Below the pieces are notes generated by a model, which ran no database searches, was not told the DNA's origin, and worked only from the letters and a program-made list of their open reading frames with translations. Made by a program: the position numbers and the translations under genes. Positions 46,072 through 55,618 of a stretch of DNA of 64,000 bases are shown here, piece by piece. Every line of letters begins with the position of its first letter. Positions within the stretch are counted from its first letter, which is position 1. Origin of the DNA: Marinilabiliaceae bacterium JC040 (GTDB taxonomy: Bacteria > Bacteroidota > Bacteroidia > Bacteroidales > Marinifilaceae); contig SNAP01000001.1 in the NCBI GenBank assembly GCA_022496785.1, positions 248,001-312,000 of the forward strand, given 5' to 3'.

Positions 46072-46191
46072 AGAAATTTACATACAATCTAATTTCTTTA
46101 GACTTATACACTTATAATTTTCTAAAGATAATTGATATTTATATATATCCTATTTATATATCTGATCTTTAGTTATTTATTTACACAAAAT

Positions 46192-46221
46192 AAAAAAGGG
46201 ATGTCAATTGACATCCCTTTT
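46192..46221 (-). terminator. Palindromic terminator of the ExbB/ExbD operon
   Basis: A perfect 28-bp palindrome (46194-46221) just past the second exbD gene, followed on the minus strand by T residues (plus A from 46192). Confidence 0.85.
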
Positions 46222-46240
46222 AATAGTATATAAGTTGAAC

Positions 46241-46708
46241 TTATTTTACTTCTTTTCTTACTGAATAACTGATTTTCAAAGCTGACGCTTTTCTTAATTC
46301 TTGTTTTATATCAGTAACAATACCCATTTTGGTAGCTGCATCTGCTTTTAAAGAAACAGTCATCTTATTTCTGTCCTCTTCTTTTCTAGCTTCACGTTCT
46401 GATGCTATGAAAGAACCAACAGCCGATACTGAAGATATTTGGTCATTCATTTGAATAACTGGTTCAGTACCAAAGTTCTTTTGGAATTGAGCTTTTGGTT
46501 TTCCAACATAAATTGTACTAACTAAAGATTTCTTTTCCAATTTAGTAACCTGTACTGCTTGAGGTAGTTTGTTTGATACTTTTAATTCTACTTCTCTCAT
46601 AGTCGTACTAACCATGAAGAAGAATAATAGCATAAAAACAATATCAGGAAGAGACGCTGTTGAAATAGCAGGTGTTTCTTTTCCACCATCTTTTTTAAAC
46701 TTTGCCAT
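46241..46708 (-). CDS. ExbD/TolR-family proton-channel protein, copy 2
   Basis: A 155-residue protein with one N-terminal membrane helix containing LPDIVFMLLFFFM. Its Asp corresponds to the proton-carrying Asp of ExbD/TolR. A periplasmic domain of about 115 residues follows. It starts 1 bp after the first exbD copy. With the ExbB-like channel it would use the proton gradient to energise outer-membrane transport through a TonB protein; no TonB is in the window. Confidence 0.85.
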   Translation of the reverse strand: MAKFKKDGGKETPAISTASLPDIVFMLLFFFMVSTTMREVELKVSNKLPQAVQVTKLEKKSLVSTIYVGKPKAQFQKNFGTEPVIQMNDQISSVSAVGSFIASEREARKEEDRNKMTVSLKADAATKMGIVTDIKQELRKASALKISYSVRKEVK

Positions 46709-46709
46709 A

Positions 46710-47285
46710 TTATTTTCCTCCCATTTTTTTAGGTTCTGCCTCAGAAACTGCAGTTGGTACTAGTTTCTTAATAGCTTCTTGTTGCTCTTCGTTAAGGTCT
46801 GCAAAAGTTTTACCCCAATTTGCCATAGATACTTCATCTTTTAACTCAACAAATGCTGTAGCTAAAACATCTTGTACTTTTATATACATTTCATATGAAG
46901 TACCAACATCACTTTGAAGTGATACAACACCTTTTGATACAGCTTTTCTACCAAGTAGTGGAATATCTTTGAATTTCTTCTCAGATAAATTTTTATCATC
47001 ATTTGGATTTGTAATAAATTCTTTGACTTTGTCTTTTAATCTACTAATATCCATTTGATTTCCACCTACTTGAAGTAAGTTTGTATAGTTAATCCTTACC
47101 AGTAAAACATTACGTGGTTTAGATTTTGGTGCATTTTTGATATCCTGATTTTCAGGAATTGGAGGTAATTTTCTGTAGATACCCGAATCAACATCCATTG
47201 TTGTTGTTACTAAAAAGAAAACAAGCAACAAGAATGCAATATCTGCCGTTGAACTGGCATTTACTTCTGGTGTTTTTCTTGCCAT
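46710..47285 (-). CDS. ExbD/TolR-family proton-channel protein, copy 1
   Basis: A 191-residue protein. The membrane helix contains TADIAFLLLVFFLV, with the conserved Asp. The periplasmic domain is longer than in copy 2 and ends in a charged tail rich in Glu and Lys. Two different ExbD proteins next to one ExbB-like protein is the usual arrangement in Bacteroidetes, where hetero-oligomers are likely. It is co-transcribed with the neighbours. Confidence 0.85.
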   Translation of the reverse strand: MARKTPEVNASSTADIAFLLLVFFLVTTTMDVDSGIYRKLPPIPENQDIKNAPKSKPRNVLLVRINYTNLLQVGGNQMDISRLKDKVKEFITNPNDDKNLSEKKFKDIPLLGRKAVSKGVVSLQSDVGTSYEMYIKVQDVLATAFVELKDEVSMANWGKTFADLNEEQQEAIKKLVPTAVSEAEPKKMGGK

Positions 47286-47320
47286 AATAATTTAATTTTA
47301 TGTACTATCTACAGTTAATT

Positions 47321-47767
47321 TTATCTAAACTTTTTAATAATTTCTGTAGTAATTATTGATAAGATTGCTCCAATTCCTAAGAAATAAGTTAGATAAAGAA
47401 TTGTATCTGCAAACTTTAAAGTTGATTCTACATTACCTGTACCTGTATAACCAGGCATCTCAAGTGGTGTACCATCTGACATAGAGTATCCTATAGCAAT
47501 AAAAATACCTACTACTACAAGACCTATAATTGTTTTCTTAGCTTCTTTAATATTTGTTAAGAAGTTAAAGATTCCGAATATAACAGCAGCAGCTGTAGCA
47601 ACTCCGAATAATATATATGCCCAAATAATCATTTCATCTGTATGTACTGGTGTTTCATGCACTTGGTCTGGTACAAGACCGCCTGCATAGAATAATACCA
47701 TTAACACACCTGTAATGATGAACATTCCTATTGTGGCAATATTTAAATATTTAGCCAATTTATTCAT
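47321..47767 (-). CDS. Membrane protein encoded between exbB and exbD, function unknown
   Basis: A 148-residue protein with four predicted membrane helices (about residues 9-31, 47-68, 76-95 and 118-141). A Gly/Pro/Thr-rich periplasmic loop (PLEMPGYTGTGN) lies before the last. It is 6 bp downstream of the ExbB-like gene and 35 bp upstream of exbD copy 1. The position suggests an accessory subunit of the proton-driven complex. No named family was recognised. Confidence 0.6.
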   Translation of the reverse strand: MNKLAKYLNIATIGMFIITGVLMVLFYAGGLVPDQVHETPVHTDEMIIWAYILFGVATAAAVIFGIFNFLTNIKEAKKTIIGLVVVGIFIAIGYSMSDGTPLEMPGYTGTGNVESTLKFADTILYLTYFLGIGAILSIITTEIIKKFR

Positions 47768-47773
47768 ATCGAA

Positions 47774-48592
47774 TTATTTTTTTGCGTTGTGATCAACAAT
47801 AATATCTAATAAAGATACTGAAGCATCTTCCATTTTATTAACAATAGTATCAACTTTAGATACACAGTAGTTATAAAATACTTGAAGAATCATTGCAACG
47901 ATAAGTCCTGATACTGTTGTAATCAAGGCAACTTTAATACCACCAGCAACTACTGTTGGGTTGATATCACCTGCAGCTTGAATTTGGTCGAATGCACTAA
48001 TCATACCGATTACTGTACCCATAAATCCTAACATAGGAGCTAAAGCAATAAATAATGATAACCAAGAAAGACCTTTTTCTAATAATCCCATTTGTACAGA
48101 ACCGTAAGAAATAATAGATTTCTCAACAACTTCAATACCTTGGTCGAAACGATCTAAACCTTGATAGAATATTGAGGCAACTGGTCCTCTTTTGTTTCTA
48201 CATACTTCTTTTGCAGCATCAACACCACCTGTATTAAGAGCTTCTTCTACAGCAGCTAATAATTTTTTAGTGTTAGTACTTGACAAGTTTAAGTAAATAA
48301 CTCTTTCAATTGCAATTGCAAGTCCGAAGATAAGAGCTAAGATTACAAAACTCATGAAATCTGCACCACCTTCGATGAATTTTCTTTTTACTTGAGCGTG
48401 AAAAGATGTACTTTCAATCTCATCTAAATCATCTTCTCCTTCTGTTACTGCTGTTTGATCAGCATTTTCAGTTGTTTGTTCAACATTTTCTTGATTAGCT
48501 GTTGTAGCTGTTTCTTCCTGAGCTACTGAATCGTATGACGCTCCTAAAGAAAGCATCGCGAAAACTGCTATTAAAGCCATTAATTTTTTCAT
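47774..48592 (-). CDS. MotA/TolQ/ExbB proton channel family protein
   Basis: A 272-residue protein. It begins with a signal-like hydrophobic segment (1-24) and an acidic, Thr/Gln-rich linker (about 25-65). Three membrane helices in the ExbB pattern follow, including WLSLFIALAPMLGFMGTVIGMI and VALITTVSGLIVAMIL. The N-terminal signal extension is common in Bacteroidetes homologues. It is the first gene of the operon with the unknown membrane protein and two ExbD genes. It powers TonB-dependent transport or a related envelope process. Confidence 0.88.
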   Translation of the reverse strand: MKKLMALIAVFAMLSLGASYDSVAQEETATTANQENVEQTTENADQTAVTEGEDDLDEIESTSFHAQVKRKFIEGGADFMSFVILALIFGLAIAIERVIYLNLSSTNTKKLLAAVEEALNTGGVDAAKEVCRNKRGPVASIFYQGLDRFDQGIEVVEKSIISYGSVQMGLLEKGLSWLSLFIALAPMLGFMGTVIGMISAFDQIQAAGDINPTVVAGGIKVALITTVSGLIVAMILQVFYNYCVSKVDTIVNKMEDASVSLLDIIVDHNAKK

Positions 48593-48725
48593 GGTCTGTT
48601 TAACTAATTTTGTTATACTTAAATTTATTTCTAACTAATTGATTTATAATATGTTCTAATATCAATTCTATATATGAGTCAAATGCTAATATTGACTTTC
48701 AGTGCACCAAATTACAAAAAAATTG

Positions 48726-49772
48726 TTAAAAATTACTATTGCAGTGACTTATTTCTCCTTTTAATGAGACTTTTAAGTCTTTTTTGATGTCTTCTATCTT
48801 ATTATATTTCCCTAAAAGGAACATGAGTTTTGTAACAGCAGCTTCAATAGTAGTATCAAACCCACTCATAACTCCAATATTTAATAATTCTAGGCTTGTT
48901 TCGTATCTTCCCATATCAACTCTACCTGCCTGACACTGAGTTACATTGTACACTATTATACCTTTCGAAATAGCCTCCTTCATCTTATCAATAAACCACT
49001 GTTCAGTTGGAGCATTACCTGCTCCATAAGTCTCAATTATTATTGCTTTTAAGTCCTTTATTCCGATAATTGCATCTACTTGAGATTCATTAATTCCAGG
49101 GAAAATTTTAAGAATTGCAATATTTGTGTTAAAATTTGTACATATACTAATTTTATCATTTTTAACATTTATATCCTTTATTGCAGCTTTATTGTAGTGT
49201 ATATGTATTCCAACTTTTGCTAAATATGGGTAGTTATGCGAACTGAATGCATTAAAATGTTCTGCAGTGAATTTTGTTGTTCTATTACCTCTGTATAATT
49301 TTTCTCCAAAATATAGGCAAACTTCAGGAACTATAGCTTGATTATTTTCTTTGCTACCAGCAATTTCAATGGCTGTAATCAAATTTTCTTTACCGTCAGT
49401 TCTTATTTTTCCAATAGGTAATTGAGATCCTGTTAAAACTATAGGCTTATTTAAACCGTCAATCATAAAACTTAATGCAGATGCTGTATAGGCCATAGTA
49501 TCTGTCCCATGTAAAATTACAAAACCATCATACTGATTGTATTTTTCTTTTATAATTTCACATAGTTTAATCCAAACGGTTGGTTTTATATTTGAAGAAT
49601 CTATTAAGTTTTCAAATATCAGCGTTTCTATTGGAAAGTCGAATTCATTGATTTCTGGAACTTCTTTAGCTATTTCTTCGAAACTAAATGGACATAAACT
49701 ACCTGTAATTGGATCATTCATCATTCCAATTGTTCCACCAGTGTAAATAATTAATACTCCTTTATTTTCCAT
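48726..49772 (-). CDS. ansA: L-asparaginase, type I-like
   Basis: A 348-residue enzyme without signal peptide, hydrolysing asparagine to aspartate and ammonia in the cytoplasm. IIYTGGTIGM contains the first catalytic Thr, and VILHGTDTMAYTA the second Thr-Asp pair. Lys in GSQLPIGKIRTDG completes the set. It lies 9 bp downstream of tatD. Confidence 0.92.
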   Translation of the reverse strand: MENKGVLIIYTGGTIGMMNDPITGSLCPFSFEEIAKEVPEINEFDFPIETLIFENLIDSSNIKPTVWIKLCEIIKEKYNQYDGFVILHGTDTMAYTASALSFMIDGLNKPIVLTGSQLPIGKIRTDGKENLITAIEIAGSKENNQAIVPEVCLYFGEKLYRGNRTTKFTAEHFNAFSSHNYPYLAKVGIHIHYNKAAIKDINVKNDKISICTNFNTNIAILKIFPGINESQVDAIIGIKDLKAIIIETYGAGNAPTEQWFIDKMKEAISKGIIVYNVTQCQAGRVDMGRYETSLELLNIGVMSGFDTTIEAAVTKLMFLLGKYNKIEDIKKDLKVSLKGEISHCNSNF

Positions 49773-49781
49773 ATTTATAAC

Positions 49782-50546
49782 CTATATATTAAATAATTGT
49801 TTTGCATTAGCACTCGTAATTTCTCCTATCTTTTCTGAATCTAAGGAATAAACAGATTGAAGTTCTTCAGCAACTTTTACTATATATGAACTCTCATTCC
49901 TTTTTCCTCTATAAGGTACAGGAGCTAGATAAGGAGAATCTGTTTCAAGTATAATATTATTGATATCTATATTTCTTAGAATATCTCTAAGATCTGAATT
50001 TTTAAAAGTACAAACACCACCTATTCCTAAATATAAACCACAATCAATAATTTCTTTTGCCTGTTCTAGATTTCCTGTAAAGCAATGTACTACACCTTTT
50101 AGATGTTTATCTTTATATTTTTTTAGCATATTTATGCTATCTTCAAAAGCTTCTCTAACGTGGATACAAATTGGCAAATCATATTTAAGTGCTAACTTTA
50201 TTTGGTATTCAAAAGCTTCTATTTGTTCTTCTTTATATTTTGTATCCCAATAATAGTCTAAGCCTGTTTCTCCTACTCCTATATATGAGTTTTGTGAAAT
50301 CTTTCTATTTATAATATCTAATTCTTCAAGATAGTTTTCTTTTACGTCAGAAGGATGGAGCCCAATCATAGGATAAAAATAATTAGGATCTTTATTTACT
50401 AGAGTTTCTAATTTTGGTCTTTCAACAGATGAAATATCTGGTAAGATTATCTTTTTAATACCAGCATCTTTTGCTCTAATAATAACTTCATCTATATCAT
50501 TATCAAAATCTTCTGAATATAAGTGTGAATGTGTATCTATATACAT
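49782..50546 (-). CDS. TatD family metal-dependent hydrolase
   Basis: A 254-residue TIM-barrel nuclease-like protein. Metal ligands are seen in YIDTHSHLYSEDF (HxH), GETGLDYY (Glu), PICIHVREA and VVHCFTG (His), and LETDSPYLAP (Asp). TatD proteins have 3'-5' exonuclease activity in DNA repair; other substrates are possible. The start is the ATG at 50546; the longer ORF to 50582 runs into the gdhA terminator. It forms a pair with ansA. Confidence 0.9.
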   Translation of the reverse strand: MYIDTHSHLYSEDFDNDIDEVIIRAKDAGIKKIILPDISSVERPKLETLVNKDPNYFYPMIGLHPSDVKENYLEELDIINRKISQNSYIGVGETGLDYYWDTKYKEEQIEAFEYQIKLALKYDLPICIHVREAFEDSINMLKKYKDKHLKGVVHCFTGNLEQAKEIIDCGLYLGIGGVCTFKNSDLRDILRNIDINNIILETDSPYLAPVPYRGKRNESSYIVKVAEELQSVYSLDSEKIGEITSANAKQLFNI

Positions 50547-50576
50547 TGTTAATATTTGTATTTTTTGCTGGCCAAA

Positions 50577-50611
50577 GTACAAAAAAAAGCCGATGTATAA
50601 AACATCGGCTT
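50577..50611 (-). terminator. Intrinsic terminator after gdhA
   Basis: Arms 50583-50593 and 50601-50611 form a perfect 11-bp stem (core GCCGATG/CATCGGC) with a 7-nt loop. A T run follows on the minus strand (plus A at 50577-50582). Confidence 0.9.
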
Positions 50612-50635
50612 TTTATATATTGTGAAGTCTCGTTA

Positions 50636-51973
50636 TTAAACGTGACCTTGAGCAACCATTGCATCAGCAACTTTGATGAAACCACCAACGTTAGCACCTT
50701 TAACATAGTTGATTCTACCATCAGCACCTCTACCGTGTTTAACACAAGTATCGTGGATGTCTTTCATAATTCTACCAAGTTTCTCATCAACTTCTTCAGC
50801 AGTCCAGTTATATCTCATTGAGTTTTGAGACATTTCAAGACCAGATACAGCTACACCACCTGCGTTTGCAGCTTTACCAGGAGCAAATACACAGTTTTCA
50901 ACAGCGTAAGTAACTGCTTCTGCAGTACAACCCATATTTGAAGTCTCGATGATGTATTTACAACCGTTTGCAACAAGTTGTTTAGCATCTTCAAGATTAA
51001 GCTCATTTTGAATAGCAGAAGGGAATGCCATATCAACTTTAGCTTCCCAAGGTTTTTTACCAGCGAAGAATTTAGCACCAAACTTCTCAGCGTAAGGAGC
51101 AACTACGTCATTGTTAGTAGCACGTAACTCTAACATGTAGTCAATTTTCTCTTGGTTGAAACCTTCTTCATCTAAAATGTATCCATCAGGACCAGAAATA
51201 GTAACAACTTTAGCACCAAGTTCTGTTAATTTAGTAACAGCACCCCAAGCTACGTTACCGAAACCTGAAATAGCAACTCTTTTACCTTTGATAGTATCAT
51301 TATGAGCAGCTAATACGTGATTAGCGAAGTATGATGTACCGAAACCTGTAGCTTCAGGACGTACTAAAGAACCACCGAACTCAAGACCTTTACCAGTTAA
51401 TACACCAGTAAATTCGTTACGGATTCTTTTGTATTGTCCAAATAAGTAACCGATTTCACGACCACCAACACCTATATCACCAGCTGGTACGTCAGTGTTA
51501 GGACCAATATGTTTACATAACTCAGTCATGAATGATTGGCAGAAACGCATAATTTCGTTATCTGATCTACCTTTTGCGTTGAAATCAGATCCACCTTTAC
51601 CACCACCCATTGGAAGAGTAGTTAATGAGTTTTTAAAAGTTTGTTCGAAACCTAAGAATTTAAGAACAGATAATGTTACAGTTGGGTGAAATCTTAAACC
51701 ACCTTTGTAAGGTCCAATAGCGCTATTGAACTCAACACGGTAACCACGGTTGATTTCTACTTCACCTTGATCGTTGATCCAAGGTACTCTGAACATGATA
51801 GTTCTTTCTGGTTCACACATTTTCTCAAGAATCTTGTTTTCTTGATATTTTGGGTTTGCAAGGTATGCATCCCATACTGTTTCTACAACTTCCTGAACAG
51901 CTTGGTGAAATTCAGCTTCCCCAGGTGTTCTAGCCTCAAGGGCTTCTAGGAATTCATTCATATTTGCTTCCAT
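50636..51973 (-). CDS. gdhA: Glutamate dehydrogenase, hexameric
   Basis: A 445-residue enzyme of the NADP-type family that links 2-oxoglutarate and ammonia to glutamate. PMGGGKGGSDF contains the catalytic Lys region, DVPAGDIGVGGRE the catalytic Asp, and AISGFGNVAWGA the dinucleotide-binding Gly motif. The start is taken at the ATG at 51973 (MEANMNEF); an internal ATG at 51961 is also possible, and the ORF to 52045 overlaps the promoter. Its codon use is less AT-biased at the third position than the window average, which fits high expression. It is monocistronic. Confidence 0.95.
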   Translation of the reverse strand: MEANMNEFLEALEARTPGEAEFHQAVQEVVETVWDAYLANPKYQENKILEKMCEPERTIMFRVPWINDQGEVEINRGYRVEFNSAIGPYKGGLRFHPTVTLSVLKFLGFEQTFKNSLTTLPMGGGKGGSDFNAKGRSDNEIMRFCQSFMTELCKHIGPNTDVPAGDIGVGGREIGYLFGQYKRIRNEFTGVLTGKGLEFGGSLVRPEATGFGTSYFANHVLAAHNDTIKGKRVAISGFGNVAWGAVTKLTELGAKVVTISGPDGYILDEEGFNQEKIDYMLELRATNNDVVAPYAEKFGAKFFAGKKPWEAKVDMAFPSAIQNELNLEDAKQLVANGCKYIIETSNMGCTAEAVTYAVENCVFAPGKAANAGGVAVSGLEMSQNSMRYNWTAEEVDEKLGRIMKDIHDTCVKHGRGADGRINYVKGANVGGFIKVADAMVAQGHV

Positions 51974-52017
51974 GTCTTTATAAAAAAATTTAGTGTTATT
52001 TATTCTTGAAACACGGC

Positions 52018-52025
52018 TCAAATGT
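52018..52025 (-). promoter_or_regulatory. gdhA -7 element
   Basis: Minus-strand TACATTTG matches TAnnTTTG, with a TTTG about 16 nt upstream. Predicted start of transcription is near 52012, about 40 nt before the ATG. Confidence 0.6.
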
Positions 52026-52155
52026 ATATATTTTTTACAAAACAAAGCATGTTAATCCTTTTTTTTTGCAATTTATTATATAATAATCATATTTCACTTT
52101 TATTTGTTCAAATAATTGGCTTTTTCACTTGCAATTCATTAGCTTTAAAATTTCT

Positions 52156-53265
52156 CTAAATTTCTTTTGTATACTTATTACCTGGTAAGCTAGTAATTAA
52201 ATTTTTTAACTCTAATATTAAAAGAATAGAAGATAATCTAGAAATTGGTATTTTAGTTGTTATGTTTAACTCATTTATAGAGATCTTTTCTTTATCACAA
52301 ACAATGTCGTATACTGTTTTTTCTTCATCAGTTAAATCCATTTCAGGTATAGATAATTGCTCATAAGCTTCTTTTTCTCTTTCCCAACCCATTATCTTTT
52401 TAACATCATCTGCATTTTCAATTAAATTTGCTCTTTGATTTTTTATTAACAAGTTACATCCTTCAGAATATTTATCTCCTATTCTTCCTGGAATAGCGCA
52501 TAATTCTCTTGAATAATCGTTTGCTAGTGCTGCGGTAATCATACTTCCTCCTTTATGTGCAGACTCTACAACAATTACAATATCTGAAAGTCCAGCTATT
52601 ATTCTATTTCTTTTTAGAAAGTTATGAGGCTCAGCGAAATTATGTGTTGTGAAATCGCTTAATACAGCTCCACCACATTCAACCATTTCACGAGCAATAT
52701 TTTTATGTGCTGCTGGATACAATTGATTTAATCCATGAGCTACCACACCTATTGTTCGTATGTTATTATCAAGAGCTGCCTTATGAGATGCAACATCTAC
52801 CCCATAGGCTAGGCCACTTACTATCACAATTTCATCTTTTAAATCTTTAAATCCACTAACAATCTTATTACACATTTGTTTTCCGTAAGATGTTATTTTA
52901 CGAGTTCCAACCATTGAAACATACTTCTTATCGTTAAGATCAATATCACCTTTACAATATATTACAAGAGGAGAATCTGGACATTCCTTTAATCGATAAG
53001 GATATTCATAAGAAGAGTCACTTATTATTCTAATATCATTTTTTATACAAAATTCAATCTCTTTATCGGCTTTTGAAAGAGCTTCTTCTCGTTTTATAAT
53101 ATCATCTTTTAAATGTAATTTAAGTGCTAACGATTTAATATCTTTCTCAGATATTTCAAATAAAGTTTCTACAGATCCTATGCCTTCTATCAATTTATTT
53201 AAGATAGCAGGACCTATTCCTTTAATCATTGTAAGAGCTATCTTGTAGCGTATTTCATCGTCCAT
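52156..53265 (-). CDS. dprA: DNA-processing protein DprA
   Basis: A 369-residue protein that protects incoming single-stranded DNA and loads RecA during transformation. The Rossmann-like core has VGTRKITSYG, VSGLAYGVDVASHKAAL and KRNRIIAGLSD. An N-terminal helix-hairpin-helix-like region (KGIGPAILNKLIEGIGS) and a C-terminal winged-helix-like domain flank it. It has its own -7 element at 53299-53306 and is divergent from aroB. Confidence 0.92.
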   Translation of the reverse strand: MDDEIRYKIALTMIKGIGPAILNKLIEGIGSVETLFEISEKDIKSLALKLHLKDDIIKREEALSKADKEIEFCIKNDIRIISDSSYEYPYRLKECPDSPLVIYCKGDIDLNDKKYVSMVGTRKITSYGKQMCNKIVSGFKDLKDEIVIVSGLAYGVDVASHKAALDNNIRTIGVVAHGLNQLYPAAHKNIAREMVECGGAVLSDFTTHNFAEPHNFLKRNRIIAGLSDIVIVVESAHKGGSMITAALANDYSRELCAIPGRIGDKYSEGCNLLIKNQRANLIENADDVKKIMGWEREKEAYEQLSIPEMDLTDEEKTVYDIVCDKEKISINELNITTKIPISRLSSILLILELKNLITSLPGNKYTKEI

Positions 53266-53298
53266 AAATCAAATATTTTCATTAATTTTGCTCTTATT

Positions 53299-53306
53299 CA
53301 AAGGTA
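53299..53306 (-). promoter_or_regulatory. dprA -7 element
   Basis: Minus-strand TACCTTTG matches TAnnTTTG. Predicted start of transcription is near 53292, 27 nt before the ATG. Confidence 0.55.
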
Positions 53307-53351
53307 TGAAACAATTGCCTAATTATCTTATAAAAATTTAGTTAATTAAAA

Positions 53352-54395
53352 ATGGAAACTCTTTCTTTTCCCATTATTTCTAAAGATATAAACCAATCTC
53401 TTAAAGATTATCTTAGCAAAAATCATTTCGATTTAATAGTCCTTTTATACGATAAAAACACTTATCAACATTGTAAACAAAAGCTAGATGAATCTTATTC
53501 TGTATACAATTTTAAAGAGATTATTGTAGAAAGTGAAGAAGATAATAAGAGTATAGAACAAGTTATAAACATTTGGAATAAACTAGATGTGTTTAGTGCT
53601 AGTAGAGCATCTCTTTTAATAAATGTAGGAGGTGGAATGATAACAGATATGGGTGGTTTTGCTGCATCTTGCTATAAAAGAGGTATTTCATTTATTAACA
53701 TACCTACTAGTTTATTAGCTCAAGTAGACGCTTCTGTTGGTGGAAAGACAGGTATAAATTTCAATGGATTCAAGAATAATATCGGAGTTTTTAACAATGC
53801 AAAAAGAGTTTTTATAAATACTGATTTTTTAAGAACTCTAGATAAGAAACAAATACTATCTGGGTATGGTGAAATGTTAAAACACGGAATATTGTCAGAT
53901 GAAGATTATTTAAACGACTTAATTAATTTTAATCTATCAACACTAAACTTTCAAGAATTAAATCTCTTAATAAATCAATCTATACACATCAAATATAAAT
54001 TTGTTGAAGAAGATCCTAATGAATTAAATATTAGAAAGGCTTTAAACTTTGGACATACAATTGGTCATGCAATAGAATCTTATGCTATAAAGAATAATCT
54101 AGACATATTACATGGAGAAGCTGTTGCAATTGGAATTATTGCTGAATTATATTTATCTCATAAATATACAAATTTCCCAATAGAGATTTATACAAAAATT
54201 AGAAGCTATATTCGAAATATTTATCCTAGATTCACACTCCCAAATAATACTGATGAATTATTAATGTATATGAAGCATGATAAGAAAAATACTAATGATA
54301 AAATCAATTTTACTTTAATGCGAAATATTGGAGATTATACAATTGATAATTATTGTACTAAAGAAGATATTTTAAATAGCCTTAAACAAATATAG
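53352..54395 (+). CDS. aroB: 3-dehydroquinate synthase
   Basis: A 347-residue NAD- and zinc-dependent enzyme, the second step of the shikimate pathway. NVGGGMITDMGGFAAS is the NAD-binding motif, PTSLLAQVDASVGGKTGIN is the signature, and zinc ligands lie in GEMLKHG, LNFGHTIGHAIE and LHGEAVAIG. It is divergent from dprA and separated from aroA by 1 bp. Confidence 0.95.
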   Translation: METLSFPIISKDINQSLKDYLSKNHFDLIVLLYDKNTYQHCKQKLDESYSVYNFKEIIVESEEDNKSIEQVINIWNKLDVFSASRASLLINVGGGMITDMGGFAASCYKRGISFINIPTSLLAQVDASVGGKTGINFNGFKNNIGVFNNAKRVFINTDFLRTLDKKQILSGYGEMLKHGILSDEDYLNDLINFNLSTLNFQELNLLINQSIHIKYKFVEEDPNELNIRKALNFGHTIGHAIESYAIKNNLDILHGEAVAIGIIAELYLSHKYTNFPIEIYTKIRSYIRNIYPRFTLPNNTDELLMYMKHDKKNTNDKINFTLMRNIGDYTIDNYCTKEDILNSLKQI

Positions 54396-54396
54396 A

Positions 54397-55617
54397 ATGA
54401 GTAAGAAAATTTTAAATAATATAGAAATAGAACTTCCAGCATCAAAAAGTATATCAAATAGAGTTCTTATTGTAAATGCAATATCTAATAGTTTTGAACC
54501 TATTGAAAATCTTTCAAATAGTGATGACACTAAAAGTATTTTTAACGTTCTATATTCAAATACTAACACTTTTGATGTTGGTGAAGGTGGTGCACCTATG
54601 AGATTCCTTACAGCATATCTATCTGGGATTGTTGGTAAGTGGATAATTAAAGGTTCAGAACGTCTTAACAAACGTCCAATTGCTCCTTTAGTTGAAGCTC
54701 TAAATAGCATTGGTGCTCAAATAACTTATCTTGAAGAAGAAGGATACCCTCCTTTGCAAATTATGGGTTCTAATATTATTGAAAAAGAAGTAAAAGTACC
54801 TGGAAATATTAGTTCTCAATTTATATCTGCACTTATACTTATTGCCCCTCGTTTAAAGGATGGTCTAAAAATTATTATAGAAGGAGAATGTGTATCAAAA
54901 TCTTATATTAATATGACACTATCTCTTATTAAAGATTTTGGAATATCTTATACTTTTGTAAACAATGAGATAAGTATAAAACCTGGTGCGTATAAACAAA
55001 TATCATACTCTATAGAATCTGACTGGACAGCTGCTTCATATATTTATAGTATTTTAGAAATAAGTGATAATAGAAATATTAGAATTAAACTAAATGGATT
55101 GAAACATATTTCTACTCAAGGAGATAAACATCAAGTTGAGTTATGGTCTAAATTAGGAATAAAAACCGCTTATACTAACAAAGGAGTATTCATCTCTAAG
55201 GAAAAAGATCCTGTAAAATCATTAAAATACAATTTTAGCGAAATGCCAGACTTGGTTCAAACTTTTGTAGTAGCATGTTGTCAACAAGGAGTTCAATTTG
55301 AATTTTCTGGTTTATCAACACTTGTTAATAAAGAAACCAACAGAATAGAGGCTTTGTGTAACGAACTTAAAAAGCTTGGATTTATTTTAGAGACAAACTC
55401 TACCGATTCTATTTCATGGAAAGGTGAAGGTGAGCTTGTTGATAAAGAAATTTCAATTGAAACATATAACGATCACAGAATGGCAATGTCTTTTGCTCCC
55501 CTACTTCAATTGTCTGAAAAGATATCAATTACCAATCCAAAAGTAGTTAGTAAATCTTTTCCAAACTTCTGGGAAGAGGTAGAGAAACTTAACATTGTTA
55601 ATAAAAATAGAAACTAA
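54397..55617 (+). CDS. aroA: 3-phosphoshikimate 1-carboxyvinyltransferase (EPSP synthase)
   Basis: A 406-residue enzyme that adds PEP to shikimate 3-phosphate. ASKSISNRVL is the first signature; SSQFISALIL, ESDWTAASYI and the C-terminal NDHRMAMSFAPL are conserved. The PEP loop, NAGTAMRP in class I enzymes, reads GEGGAPMRFL. Positions equivalent to E. coli Thr97 and Pro101 are thus Ala and Phe, while Gly96 is kept. It is slightly shorter than the usual 425-430. It is translationally linked to aroB and convergent with tadA. Confidence 0.92.
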   Translation: MSKKILNNIEIELPASKSISNRVLIVNAISNSFEPIENLSNSDDTKSIFNVLYSNTNTFDVGEGGAPMRFLTAYLSGIVGKWIIKGSERLNKRPIAPLVEALNSIGAQITYLEEEGYPPLQIMGSNIIEKEVKVPGNISSQFISALILIAPRLKDGLKIIIEGECVSKSYINMTLSLIKDFGISYTFVNNEISIKPGAYKQISYSIESDWTAASYIYSILEISDNRNIRIKLNGLKHISTQGDKHQVELWSKLGIKTAYTNKGVFISKEKDPVKSLKYNFSEMPDLVQTFVVACCQQGVQFEFSGLSTLVNKETNRIEALCNELKKLGFILETNSTDSISWKGEGELVDKEISIETYNDHRMAMSFAPLLQLSEKISITNPKVVSKSFPNFWEEVEKLNIVNKNRN

Positions 55618-55618
55618 A

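Noticed and set aside
50503-50821. ORFs on both strands over the gdhA 3' end and terminator
   Set aside because: They overlap gdhA or its terminator in other frames and show no signal or family motif.
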